A stretch of 64,000 nt of DNA from Murinocardiopsis flavida (GTDB taxonomy: Bacteria; Actinomycetota; Actinomycetes; Streptosporangiales; Streptosporangiaceae): the NCBI RefSeq assembly GCF_003014485.1, contig NZ_PYGA01000006.1, forward strand, positions 241,143 to 305,142. Reading direction: 5' to 3'. Under the pieces are notes generated by a model, which saw nothing but the letters and a program-made list of their open reading frames with translations, did no database searches and had not been told where the DNA came from. Positions 16,316-26,619 of the stretch are shown here, piece by piece. The translations under genes were made by a program, and so were the position numbers. The first letter of the stretch is position 1; each line of letters begins with the position of its first letter.

Positions 16316-17004
16316 GCATCACACTTGACGGGGCCGCGCTGGCGGCCCGGGCAGCGGACGACCTGGAGGAGGCGACCGCCCAGGAGATCATCGCCTGGGC
16401 GGCCGAGACCTTCGGCGACCGGCTGTGCATGACCTCCTCGATGGCCGACGCGCTCATGGTCGACCTGGTCTCCGCCGTGGTCCCCGGCCTGGACGTGATC
16501 TTCCTCGACACCGGGTACCACTTCGCCGAGACCATCGGCACCCGCGACGCCGTCGCGGCGTCCTACGACATCAACCTGATCAACGTGGTCCCGCGCCGCA
16601 CCGTTGACGAGCAGGACAGCGAACTCGGCCCGCGGCTGCACGGCCGCGACCCCGGCATCTGCTGCCACCTGCGCAAGGTGGAGCCGTTGCAGCGGGCGCT
16701 GGAGCCCTACGACGCCTGGCTGAGCGGGCTGCGCCGCGACGAGTCCGCGACCCGCCGCACCACCGGCGTCGTCGAGTGGAACCCCCGCAAGAAGATGGTC
16801 AAGGTCAACCCGATCGCCCGCTGGACCCGCGCCGACGTGGACGCCTACATCGACGCCCACAACGTCCTCGTGAACCCGTTGCAGTTCGACGGCTACCCCT
16901 CGATCGGCTGCGCGCCCTGCACCCGCAGGGTCGAACCGGGCGCCGACCCGCGCAGCGGGCGCTGGGCCGGTACCGGCAAGACCGAATGCGGAATCCACCT
17001 GTGA
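16312..17004 (+). CDS. cysH: Adenylylsulfate/phosphoadenylylsulfate reductase CysH
   Basis: A 230-residue PAPS reductase-family enzyme that converts activated sulfate to sulfite. The catalytic cysteine is Cys226 in the C-terminal ECGIHL. The paired motifs CC (117-118, in GICCHLRK) and CxxC (200-203, CAPC) bind a [4Fe-4S] cluster, the mark of the APS-using (plant/bacterial assimilatory) branch rather than the E. coli PAPS type. The substrate loop MTSSMADALM (40-49) and FLDTGYHF (64-71) are present. GTG start overlaps the preceding stop (GTGA), and its own stop overlaps the chelatase start in the same way. Confidence 0.94.
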   Translation: MSITLDGAALAARAADDLEEATAQEIIAWAAETFGDRLCMTSSMADALMVDLVSAVVPGLDVIFLDTGYHFAETIGTRDAVAASYDINLINVVPRRTVDEQDSELGPRLHGRDPGICCHLRKVEPLQRALEPYDAWLSGLRRDESATRRTTGVVEWNPRKKMVKVNPIARWTRADVDAYIDAHNVLVNPLQFDGYPSIGCAPCTRRVEPGADPRSGRWAGTGKTECGIHL

Positions 17005-17759
17005 GCGGGCACGGCGCGCCGGTCCCGCTGGTGGCGGTCGCGCACGGCAGCCGCGACGAGCGGTCGGCGCAGGCGGTCGAGGCGCTGTTCGCGCGGGTGC
17101 GGCGGCTGCGCCCGGACGTGGACGTCCGGGTGGCCTACCTGGACCACGTGTCGCCCTCCCCCGCTGCGGCGCTCGCCGACCTGGCGGGGCGCGGGGCCGG
17201 CGAGGTGGTGGTGCTCCCCGCGCTGCTGACCGCGGCGTTCCACAGCAAGACCGACCTGCCCGCGGCCCTCGCGCAGGTCCGAGCCGACTACCCGTGGCTG
17301 AAGGTCCGCTACGGCGACACGCTCGGGCCGCACCCGCTGCTGCTCGACGCGGTGGAGCGGCGCCTCGCCCAGGCGGGCGCCGCGGCGGCGCCCGACACCG
17401 GGCTGGTGCTGGTGTCGGCGGGGTCCAGCGACCCCGAGGCGAACGGCGTCATCGCGTCCATGGCCGACGCGCTGGCGGCCCGGGCGCCGTGGCACAGCGT
17501 GGTGCCCGCCTACGCCTCGGCCGCGGCCCCCGCACCAGGGCGCGCGGTCGCCGCCCTGCGCGACCGGGGCGCGGCGCGGGTGGCGGTCGCCGGGTACCTG
17601 CTCGCGCCGGGGTTCTTCGCCGACCGGGTCGCCGACCAGGCGTTCGCGGAAGGCGCCGCGGCGGTGTCGGCGCCGCTGGGCGACGCCCCGGAACTCGCCC
17701 GCGTCGCCCTGCAACGCTACGAGGAGGCCCTGCGCACCGCCCCGGTCACCGTCCCCTGA
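17001..17759 (+). CDS. cbiX: Sirohydrochlorin chelatase (CbiX/SirB family)
   Basis: A 252-residue protein of two CbiX repeats. The active-site His is in VAVAHGSRDERS (His15), and YLDHVSPSPAAAL and LPALLTAAFHSKTDLP carry further metal-site residues; the second half begins LVLVSAGSSDPEANGV. In this operon the likely reaction is insertion of iron into sirohydrochlorin, giving siroheme for the sulfite reductase encoded three genes upstream; cobalt insertion for cobalamin is the alternative. The GTG start at 17001 shares GTGA with the cysH stop. It is the last gene of the operon; a hairpin follows. Confidence 0.88.
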   Translation: MSGHGAPVPLVAVAHGSRDERSAQAVEALFARVRRLRPDVDVRVAYLDHVSPSPAAALADLAGRGAGEVVVLPALLTAAFHSKTDLPAALAQVRADYPWLKVRYGDTLGPHPLLLDAVERRLAQAGAAAAPDTGLVLVSAGSSDPEANGVIASMADALAARAPWHSVVPAYASAAAPAPGRAVAALRDRGAARVAVAGYLLAPGFFADRVADQAFAEGAAAVSAPLGDAPELARVALQRYEEALRTAPVTVP

Positions 17760-17788
17760 CCCCGGATCCAGGCGACCCTGGGCACAGT

Positions 17789-17834
17789 GGGTGGCTGCCG
17801 CCGGGTGCTTCGCATCCGCGACGGCAGCCCACCC
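17789..17834 (+). terminator. Stem-loop at the end of the sulfur operon
   Basis: GGGTGGCTGCCG (17789-17800) pairs with CGGCAGCCCACCC (17822-17834) with one bulged base, around a 21-base loop. It is 30 bases past the chelatase stop codon and lies in the gap between convergent genes, so it may serve both strands. No T-run. Confidence 0.6.
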
Positions 17835-17941
17835 TCTCCGCGCAGGCCACCAGGCGTGCGGCACCACCCACCCCCTCCGGCAAGGTCGCCGGGCGCGTGT
17901 GAACACCCTCGCGCCCGTTGGGTCGACGGGGTGGTGCGTCG

Positions 17942-18283
17942 TCAGGCGAGGTAGTCGCGCAGGACGATCGCCTGGTTGTGCTCGGTGTCGCGCGCGGCGT
18001 AGAGCAGGGTGATGTGGTCGTGGTCGCGGGCGAGGTCGCGCAGCTCCTTCGCGCCGCCGTTGCCGTCGAGTTCGGCGCGGTAGCGGCGGGCGAACTCCGC
18101 GAAGCGTTCGGGACGGTGGCCGAACCACGTCCGCAGCGGATCCGAGGGCGCGACGTCGCGCAGCCACTCGTCGACGGCCGCCTTCTCCTTCGACAGCCCG
18201 CGCGGCCACAGCCGGTCGACCAGCACCCGGTGGCCGTCGCTCTTCTCGGGGTCGTCGTACACCCGTTTGACATCAATGCCCAT
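17942..18283 (-). CDS. DUF488 family protein (YeaO-like)
   Basis: A 113-residue protein with the complete DUF488 pattern: VKRVYDDPEKSDGHRVLVDRLWPRG at the start, a central W-x4-P-S-x-x-L-R-x-W-F-G-H block (WLRDVAPSDPLRTWFGH, 40-56) and the end TLLYAARDTEHNQAIVLRDYL. Function is unknown. It is convergent with the sulfur operon and monocistronic. ATG at 18283 lies behind GAGCCGC, a weak ribosome site. Confidence 0.88.
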   Translation of the reverse strand: MGIDVKRVYDDPEKSDGHRVLVDRLWPRGLSKEKAAVDEWLRDVAPSDPLRTWFGHRPERFAEFARRYRAELDGNGGAKELRDLARDHDHITLLYAARDTEHNQAIVLRDYLA

Positions 18284-18420
18284 GCAGCGGCTCCTACCCA
18301 GCGTGACGGCGTTGGCACCTCCCGATAGCGGCGCAGTGCCCCGACCGGCCCGCCCGGCGCCAGGCCGCCCGCCCGCGTCCCCGCCCCACTGGGGTCGCCG
18401 CCGCGCCGCTACGCTTGCCG

Positions 18421-18446
18421 GAACCCGGAACCGAACCGGGTTCGGT
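18421..18446. promoter_or_regulatory. Overlapping dyads upstream of the AidB-like gene
   Basis: GAACCCGG (18421-18428) and CCGGGTTC (18435-18442) form a perfect inverted repeat, and ACCGAACC/GGTTCGGT (18430-18446, one central base) forms a second one overlapping it. They lie 26-51 bases before the ATG, where a repressor would block transcription. No regulator gene is adjacent. Confidence 0.45.
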
Positions 18447-18471
18447 CCGTTGTCGCGTCAGGGAGCCGTCC

Positions 18472-20100
18472 ATGCCCGCCACCCACGAAGTGCTCAACCA
18501 GCCGCCGCCGCTGGAGGACTTCGCCGCAGGAGACGACCCCGCGCTGCTCGACGGCCTGGAACGCGAAGGCGGCGGGTGGGCCGCCGACGACGTGCGGACC
18601 CTCGGCCGGCTGGCCGGCAGCGCCCAGGCGCGGAGCTGGGCGGAGCAGGCGAACGCCAACCCGCCGGTGCTGCGCACCCACGACCGCTACGGCAACCGCG
18701 TGGACGAGGTCGACTTCCACCCCGCCTGGCACGTGCTGCTCGACACCGCCGTCAGCAACGGCGTGCACGCTGCGCCGTGGGCCGACGCCCGGCCCGGCGC
18801 GCACGTGGCGCGCGCCGCGAAGTTCTTCGTGTGGTCGCAGACCGAGGCCGGGCACGGCTGCCCCGTCTCCATGACCTACGCCGCGGTCCCGGCGCTGCGG
18901 CACTCCCCCGGCCTCGCGGCCCGGTTCGAGCCGCTGCTCACCGCCGCCGCCTACGACTTCGGGCCGCGGCCGCCGGAGTCGAAGCGGGGGCTGCTGGCGG
19001 GGATGTCGATGACGGAGAAGCAGGGCGGCTCCGATGTTCGCGCCAACACCACGCGCGCCGTCCCCACCGACGCGGGCGAGTACCTGCTGACCGGGCACAA
19101 GTGGTTCACCTCCGCACCCATGGGCGACGTGTTCCTCACCCTGGCCCAGGCCCCCGAGGGGCTCACGTGCTTCCTCGTGCCGCGCGTCCTCGACGACGGC
19201 GGCCGCAACGCCCTGACGATCCAGCGGCTGAAGGACAAGCTCGGCAACCGATCCAACGCCTCGGCCGAGCTGGAGTACGACCGGGCGGTCGGGTGGGTGG
19301 TCGGCGAGCCCGGCCGCGGCGTCCACACCATCATCGACATGGTCGGCGCCACCCGGCTCGACTGCGTCACCGGCTCCGCTGCGGGCGCGCGGGCCGGGCT
19401 GGTGCAGGCGCTGCATCACGCGCGGCACCGCTCCGCGTTCGGCCACCCCCTCATCGAGCAGCCCCTCATGCGCAACGTCCTCGCCGACCTGGCGCTGGAG
19501 TCCGAGGCCGCGACGGCGCTCGCGCTGCGCCTCGCCGGGGCCGCCGACCGCGCCGCCCGCGGCGACGGCGCCGAAGCGGCGTTCCGCCGGATCGCCGTCG
19601 CCGCCGGCAAGTTCTGGGTGACCAAGCGGCTGCCCGCGCACGCGGCCGAGGCGCTGGAATGCCTGGGCGGCAACGGATTCATCGAGGAGTCGGGGATGCC
19701 GCGCCTGTTCAGGGAGTCGCCGCTCAACTCCATCTGGGAGGGGTCCGGCAACGTCGCGGCGCTCGACGTGCTGCGCGCCGTCGCCAAGGAGCCCGAGTGC
19801 GCCGAGGCGCTGTTCGCCGAGATCGCCCTCGCCGAAGGCGCCGACCCGCGCGTGGACGCCGCCGCGGCGCGGCTGCGCGCGGAGCTCGCCGACCCCGAGG
19901 ACGCGGAGTTCCGCGCCCGCTCGCTGGTGGCGCTCATGGCGCTGACCCTCCAGGCGTCGCTGCTGGTCCGGTTCGCGCCCGAAGCGGTCGCCGACGCGTT
20001 CGCGGCGTCGCGGCTCGGCGGCGGGGGCCCGGTGTTCGGCTCGCTGCCGCGCGGCACCGGCACCGCGGCGATCCTGGAGCGCGCCATGCCGCGGACCTGA
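18472..20100 (+). CDS. Acyl-CoA dehydrogenase family protein, AidB-like
   Basis: A 542-residue flavoprotein, about 150 residues longer than ordinary acyl-CoA dehydrogenases and the size of AidB. Marks of the subfamily are MSMTEKQGGSDVRANTT (182-198), RGVHTIIDMVGATRLDCVTGSA, RSAFGHPLIEQPLMRNVLADLALESEA and ECLGGNGFIEESGMPRLFRESPLNSIWEGSGNV. E. coli AidB belongs to the adaptive response to alkylation and has weak isovaleryl-CoA dehydrogenase activity; whether the actinobacterial protein protects DNA is not known. ATG 18472 follows GGGAG six bases upstream. Monocistronic, with a dyad over its promoter region. Confidence 0.88.
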   Translation: MPATHEVLNQPPPLEDFAAGDDPALLDGLEREGGGWAADDVRTLGRLAGSAQARSWAEQANANPPVLRTHDRYGNRVDEVDFHPAWHVLLDTAVSNGVHAAPWADARPGAHVARAAKFFVWSQTEAGHGCPVSMTYAAVPALRHSPGLAARFEPLLTAAAYDFGPRPPESKRGLLAGMSMTEKQGGSDVRANTTRAVPTDAGEYLLTGHKWFTSAPMGDVFLTLAQAPEGLTCFLVPRVLDDGGRNALTIQRLKDKLGNRSNASAELEYDRAVGWVVGEPGRGVHTIIDMVGATRLDCVTGSAAGARAGLVQALHHARHRSAFGHPLIEQPLMRNVLADLALESEAATALALRLAGAADRAARGDGAEAAFRRIAVAAGKFWVTKRLPAHAAEALECLGGNGFIEESGMPRLFRESPLNSIWEGSGNVAALDVLRAVAKEPECAEALFAEIALAEGADPRVDAAAARLRAELADPEDAEFRARSLVALMALTLQASLLVRFAPEAVADAFAASRLGGGGPVFGSLPRGTGTAAILERAMPRT

Positions 20101-20197
20101 GGCGGGCCGCGGGGGCCGGGCGCGTCCGAAAACGACGCTCCCTGGTGGCGCGCGCCGCGATGCGGGGCACGATCGCGTGTCGATCGCCAGGTCGGGG

Positions 20198-20215
20198 CAT
20201 ATTCCATGGAATATG
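20198..20215. promoter_or_regulatory. Perfect 18-bp palindrome upstream of glgX
   Basis: CATATTCCATGGAATATG reads identically on both strands and is strongly AT-rich against its surroundings. It ends 90 bases before the chosen glgX start and about 98 bases after the end of the AidB-like gene. Length, perfection and position suggest an operator for a dimeric repressor controlling glycogen debranching. The regulator is unknown. Confidence 0.55.
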
Positions 20216-20305
20216 GCGGAACAACCAATCCGGCACGAACGACCCGACGGCCCGGCAGCGGACCCGTTCCCTGGACCGGCCCGTCCCGGGAGACAGGCGG
20301 CGCGC

Positions 20306-22444
<2,139 letters not shown>

Positions 22445-22612
22445 CCTGCAGCCCTGTCGATTACTCCGGGCAAATCGCATCAAATGCGGTGAAAGCAAAA
22501 TGTAAGTAATGAAATCGCAACCACCGCAGGGCGCGTTCCCCGGCGGATCCGGTCGCGCGGGCGCGTTGACTGTCCTCGTCGGCCGCGAGGGGCGGCCGCC
22601 AGGGGGGACGCC

Positions 22613-23512
22613 ATGACGGAGATCGACCACTTCACCTACGGCCTGTGGACGCCGGGCCTCGCCTACGCCGTGTCGTTCATCGGCTCGCTGCTGGGGCTCG
22701 GCGGCGCCGCCCAGGCACTGACATCGCACGGCCCGAACCGGGTCGGCTGGCTCGCCATGGGCGCCGTCTCCCTGGGCGGCACCGGGATCTGGGCGATGCA
22801 CTTCATCGCGATGCTCGGCTTCTCGGTGCGGGGCGCGCCCCTGCGCTACGACGTCCTGCTGACGGTCGCCAGCGCGGTGCTCGCCATCGCGGTCGTCGCC
22901 GTGGGGCTCACGCTCGTCACGCGCGCGCCGCGCAGCGTCCTCGCGCTGGTGAGCGGCGGGGCGGTCACCGGAGCGGGCGTCGCCGCCATGCACTACACCG
23001 GCATGGCGTCGATGCGGGTCGCGGTGCCGCTGCACCACGACCCGCGCTACGCCGCGGCGGCGATCGCGATCGCCGTGGTCGCGTCCACCGCGGCCCTGTG
23101 GGCGGCGACCCGGGTCAGCGGCGGGCTCGCCACCACGGGGGCGTCCCTGGTGATGGCGGCGGCGGTGTGCGCGATGCACTACACCGGCATGGCGGGCATG
23201 AGCGTCGGCGGCGGCGACCACGGCATGGCCCACGGCACGCCCGAGACCCCGTCGGGCGCCTCGATCATGGACTTCTTCCTCCCGCTGTACGCGGTGGTCG
23301 GGCTCGTCACCCTCGTCTTCGCGGTGATCCTGGTGTCGGTCCGCGCCGACCGCGCCGACCGGGACGACTCCCGCCCGGCCGCGGCGCCGCGCGCCGACGC
23401 CGCCCCGGCCGGCGGCGCGGCGTCGGTGTTCACCCCGCCCCCGAAGCGCGGCGGCGCGGACCCCGGCACGCACCCGCGCACCGGGCAGCGCCGCCCCGGC
23501 GGCCCCGCATAG
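22613..23512 (+). CDS. MHYT-domain membrane sensor protein
   Basis: A 299-residue protein with seven predicted membrane helices. The three MHYT motifs are MHFIAM (62-67), MHYTGM (126-131) and MHYTGM (188-193); their His and Met residues are thought to bind a metal, probably copper, at the outer face and to sense a diatomic gas. Unlike many MHYT proteins there is no GGDEF/EAL or kinase domain; the C-terminus is a 65-residue Pro/Ala/Arg-rich cytoplasmic tail. The gap before it (22445-22612) contains an AT-rich promoter-like stretch. Its stop lies 10 bases before the reductase gene, so the two may be co-transcribed. Confidence 0.88.
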   Translation: MTEIDHFTYGLWTPGLAYAVSFIGSLLGLGGAAQALTSHGPNRVGWLAMGAVSLGGTGIWAMHFIAMLGFSVRGAPLRYDVLLTVASAVLAIAVVAVGLTLVTRAPRSVLALVSGGAVTGAGVAAMHYTGMASMRVAVPLHHDPRYAAAAIAIAVVASTAALWAATRVSGGLATTGASLVMAAAVCAMHYTGMAGMSVGGGDHGMAHGTPETPSGASIMDFFLPLYAVVGLVTLVFAVILVSVRADRADRDDSRPAAAPRADAAPAGGAASVFTPPPKRGGADPGTHPRTGQRRPGGPA

Positions 23513-23522
23513 GGTCAAGACC

Positions 23523-24275
23523 ATGGACAACGCCGACCGCCCGCTCTTCCGCCGCCTGCTGCCCGGCGCCGGTACCGACGTCGACCTCGCCGCGGCCTAC
23601 GCCTACCCGCCGTCCCGCGACCGGCCGTTCGTCCGCGCGAACATGGTCGCCGCGGTCGACGGCGGCGCGTGGGGGCCCTCCGGGCGCACCAGGGAGCTGT
23701 CCTCGGCCCCCGACCGCGCCGTCATGGGGGTGCTGCGCGCGCTCTGCGACGTCGTCCTCGCCGGGGCGGCGACCGCGCGGATCGAGGGCTACCGGCCCGT
23801 GCGCGAGCGCGAGGTGTGGCGCGAACTGCGCGAGGGCCGCCCCGCGACCCCGCCCGTCGCCGTGGTGACCCGCACCCTCGACGTCCACCCCGACCTGCTG
23901 GCCGGCGCGCCCCCGCACGCCCGGACGATCGTGCTCACCACCGAGTCCGCGCCGGCCGACCGCCGCAAGGCCGCCGCGGAGCACGCCGACGTGGTGGTCG
24001 CCGGCGAGGACAGCGTGCGGCCCGAGGCGATCGTGCACGCCCTGGGAGAGCGCGGGCTCGGCCGCGTCCTCACCGAGGGCGGCCCGCACCTGCTGGCTGA
24101 GCTCGCATCGGCCGACCTGCTCGACGAACTGTGCCTCACCCTCAGCCCGCACCTCAGCGGCCCCGGAGCCTCGCGCATCGTCGCGGGCGACTCCCCCGCG
24201 CATGCGCGCGACCTGCGGCTCGACCAGCTCCTGGAGTCGTCGGGGGCACTGTTCCTGCGCTACACACGCGGCTGA
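23523..24275 (+). CDS. Pyrimidine reductase family protein (RibD C-terminal domain)
   Basis: A 250-residue NADPH-dependent reductase of the RibD-C/dihydrofolate-reductase-like fold. It has RPFVRANMVAAVDGGAW near residue 37, the NADPH-binding region CDVVLAGAATARIEGYRP (80-97) and the LTEGGPHLLAEL signature (about 183-194). Members act in riboflavin synthesis or reduce deazaflavin-like pteridines; no deaminase domain is attached, so a role in the main riboflavin pathway is not certain. It starts 10 bases after the MHYT gene. Confidence 0.85.
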   Translation: MDNADRPLFRRLLPGAGTDVDLAAAYAYPPSRDRPFVRANMVAAVDGGAWGPSGRTRELSSAPDRAVMGVLRALCDVVLAGAATARIEGYRPVREREVWRELREGRPATPPVAVVTRTLDVHPDLLAGAPPHARTIVLTTESAPADRRKAAAEHADVVVAGEDSVRPEAIVHALGERGLGRVLTEGGPHLLAELASADLLDELCLTLSPHLSGPGASRIVAGDSPAHARDLRLDQLLESSGALFLRYTRG

Positions 24276-24466
24276 TCCCGGCCCCCGCGCCCACCAGGGC
24301 ACAATTCAGACGGCCGATTCGGGCCTGCGCAATCAGTGCATAAAACAACCCTCTTGCGGACATACCCCGTGTACGGGTCGCAGGCGACCGGGGCCGGGCG
24401 CCCGAATCCCCCGGGCCGACCCTCGGCGACCCGTGCGACCGCTCACCGGGCGAGAGGAAGAACGCA

Positions 24467-25231
24467 GTGCCCACCTCCGAAGACGGGCAGGGGTCAACAC
24501 CGGTCTACCGGACCATCGCCGCGGCGCTCCGCGCGGCGATCGCGTCGGGCGACCTGGCCGACGGCGACCGGATTCCCGGTGAGAACGCCCTGATGAAACG
24601 GTACGGCGTGGCCCGCGCCACCGCCCGCCAGGCGCTCTCGATGCTGATCAACGAAGGGATCGTGACCGCGGTGCGCGGGTCGGGCGTGTACGTGCGGTCC
24701 TTCAAGCCGCTGCGCCGCCACGGCCCGAACCGCCTCTCCCGCGAACTGTGGGGCGCCGGCCGCGCCATCTGGCAGGCCGACACCGCCGACCGCGGCTACA
24801 CCACCGACCGGATCCGGATCGCGACCGCCGACCCGCCCGGCCACGTGGCGCGCGCCCTCGCCCTCGCCGACAGCGACCGCGTGCTGCTGCGGAGCCGCCG
24901 CTACTCCCTCGACGGGCGCCCGGTGCAGCTGGCGACGTCGTTCCTGCCCGCGGCGATCGCGGCGGGCACCCGCATCGCCGAGGACGACACCGGGCCCGGC
25001 GGCATCTACGCCCGGCTGGCCGAAATGGGTCACCCGCCCGCCCACTTCACCGAGGAGATCCGGGTCCGCATGCCCGCGCCGGAGGAGGCCGAGGCGCTGG
25101 ACCTCGGGCCGGGCGTGCCGGTGCTCGCCGTGGTCCGCACCGCGCTGACCGCGGACCACGACCCGGTGGAGGTCAACGAGATGACCCTCGACGGGTCGGC
25201 CTACGTCCTCCAGTACGACTTCGACGCCTGA
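24467..25231 (+). CDS. GntR family regulator, HutC subfamily
   Basis: A 254-residue repressor. Residues 12-77 are a GntR winged helix (PVYRTIAAALRAAIASGDLADGDRIPGENALMKRYG, then ARATARQALSMLINEGIVTAVRGSGVYV). The remainder is a UTRA effector domain of the HutC type, ending in the family-typical VEVNEMTLDGSAYVLQYDFDA. HutC relatives sense sugars, histidine intermediates or osmolytes; no catabolic gene is next to this one, so the target is unknown. The start follows GAGAGGAAGAACGC; the 191-base upstream gap holds an AT-rich stretch (near 24330-24360). Confidence 0.9.
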   Translation: MPTSEDGQGSTPVYRTIAAALRAAIASGDLADGDRIPGENALMKRYGVARATARQALSMLINEGIVTAVRGSGVYVRSFKPLRRHGPNRLSRELWGAGRAIWQADTADRGYTTDRIRIATADPPGHVARALALADSDRVLLRSRRYSLDGRPVQLATSFLPAAIAAGTRIAEDDTGPGGIYARLAEMGHPPAHFTEEIRVRMPAPEEAEALDLGPGVPVLAVVRTALTADHDPVEVNEMTLDGSAYVLQYDFDA

Positions 25232-25356
25232 AGCGCCGCCTGCCGCGGCGGCGGGGCGGCCGCGGCCCCGCTCCTGCGCCCCCGCCGCCGCCCCGGCACC
25301 ACCGCCCACCGGGGCGGCCGCGCGGCTTTGCCCGATACCGGGTAGCGTCCGTGTAC

Positions 25357-25782
25357 ATGAGCGACGAGACATCCGGGCGGGTCCGCAAGTCCGACGAGGA
25401 GTGGCGGTCGCTGCTGAACCCGAAGGAGTTCGCCGTACTCCGCGCGTCCGCGACCGAGCCGGCGTGGACCGGCGAGTACGTGTCGACCACCGCCGCAGGG
25501 GTGTACCGTTGCCGGGCCTGCGGTGCGGAGCTGTTCCGCTCCACTGAGAAGTTCGAATCGCACTGCGGGTGGCCGAGTTTCTTCGACCCCGCGGCGTCCT
25601 CAGCGGTCACCCTGCACGAAGACGCCACGCTCGGCACGGTCCGCACCGAGGTGCGGTGCGCGGCATGCGAATCCCACCTGGGGCATGTGTTCCGCGGGGA
25701 GGGCCACCCCACTCCCACGGACGAGCGGTACTGCATCAATTCGATCGCCCTCACCCTGGAGGCTGACGACCCAGTGTCATAG
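25357..25782 (+). CDS. msrB: Peptide-methionine (R)-S-oxide reductase MsrB
   Basis: A 141-residue repair enzyme that reduces methionine-R-sulfoxide in proteins. Two CxxC pairs, Cys52/Cys55 and Cys101/Cys104, bind structural zinc. The catalytic cysteine is Cys126 in ERYCINSIAL. GEYVSTTAAGVYRCRACG and SHCGWPSFFDP are also diagnostic; Cys70 could serve as the resolving cysteine. The protein is complete and cytoplasmic (no signal). It stands alone between the GntR gene and psd. Confidence 0.95.
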   Translation: MSDETSGRVRKSDEEWRSLLNPKEFAVLRASATEPAWTGEYVSTTAAGVYRCRACGAELFRSTEKFESHCGWPSFFDPAASSAVTLHEDATLGTVRTEVRCAACESHLGHVFRGEGHPTPTDERYCINSIALTLEADDPVS

Positions 25783-25910
25783 CATCCTCGTTCATCGGCC
25801 CGGCCCTCGCCGGACCGCCCGTCCTGCCGCGACCTCGCCGGACGGGGCCGCCTTCGCGCGGAAACCATGTGAACATGGATCGCGGGCCTCCTCCCCGGGT
25901 CCCGTGCCGT

Positions 25911-25949
25911 ACCGGCTCCACCGGCTTCTACCGGCCTTTACCGGCTTTT
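25911..25949 (+). repeat. 10-bp direct repeats just upstream of psd
   Basis: Four head-to-tail copies of an ACCGGC(T/C)(T/C)(C/T)T-type unit: ACCGGCTCC (25911-25919), then ACCGGCTTCT, ACCGGCCTTT and ACCGGCTTTT ending at 25949. They sit 17-55 bases before the psd start, spaced one helical turn apart, and may be a site for a response regulator that binds direct repeats. A CCATGT/ACATGG dyad is at 25865-25878. Confidence 0.5.
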
Positions 25950-25965
25950 GAACTGAAAGCTCCCA

Positions 25966-26619
25966 ATGACCGACGACAACTATTCCGTCGACCACCACCG
26001 CCCGCGCGTCCGCATGGCGCGCGGCTCGGCGCCGTGGCTGCTGCCCGCGTGCGCACTCGCGGGCGCCGCCGTCATCGCGGCCCGCGGCTCGCGCACCCGC
26101 GCGGCCCTGGCGGCACCGGCGGTCGGCCTGGCCGCGGGCATGGCATGGTTCTTCCGCGACCCCGAGCGCGGACCCGCCACCGGCCGGTTCATCTCCGCGG
26201 CCGACGGCGTCGTGCAGTCCGTCGAGGCCCAGCCCGACGGCACGACCCGCGTCGCCGTATTCATGAACCCGCTCAACGTGCACGTGAACCGCGCCCCTAT
26301 CGCGGGCATCGTGACCGGCATCGAGCACCGCCCCGGGGGCTTTCGACCTGCTTTCGACAAGGACAGCGAGCGTAATGAACGCGTCATCTGGACCTTTGAA
26401 ACCGAGATCGGTGAGGTCACGGTCATCCAAATCGCCGGGGCGATGGTCCGGCGGATCGTCCCGTATTTCGCTCAAGGGCAGAAAGTGGAGCAGGGCGAGA
26501 GGATCGGTCTCATCCGGTTCGGATCACGCGTCGACGTCTACCTGCCGGCCGGAGTCACCCCGGCGGTGGAGGTCGGTCAGAAGGTTCGTGCCGGGGAAAC
26601 CCGCCTTGACAGCGACTGA
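25966..26619 (+). CDS. psd: Phosphatidylserine decarboxylase (short form)
   Basis: A 217-residue proenzyme that makes phosphatidylethanolamine from phosphatidylserine at the membrane. The autocleavage site is Gly186-Ser187 in RFGSRVDVYLP, which yields the pyruvoyl cofactor on the short alpha chain. MNPLNVHVNRAP (100-111) is the conserved substrate-side block, and one or two hydrophobic segments lie at 22-62. This is the compact archaeal/actinobacterial type without the long N-terminal domain. It overlaps pssA by 14 bases, so product and substrate enzymes are made together. Confidence 0.93.
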   Translation: MTDDNYSVDHHRPRVRMARGSAPWLLPACALAGAAVIAARGSRTRAALAAPAVGLAAGMAWFFRDPERGPATGRFISAADGVVQSVEAQPDGTTRVAVFMNPLNVHVNRAPIAGIVTGIEHRPGGFRPAFDKDSERNERVIWTFETEIGEVTVIQIAGAMVRRIVPYFAQGQKVEQGERIGLIRFGSRVDVYLPAGVTPAVEVGQKVRAGETRLDSD

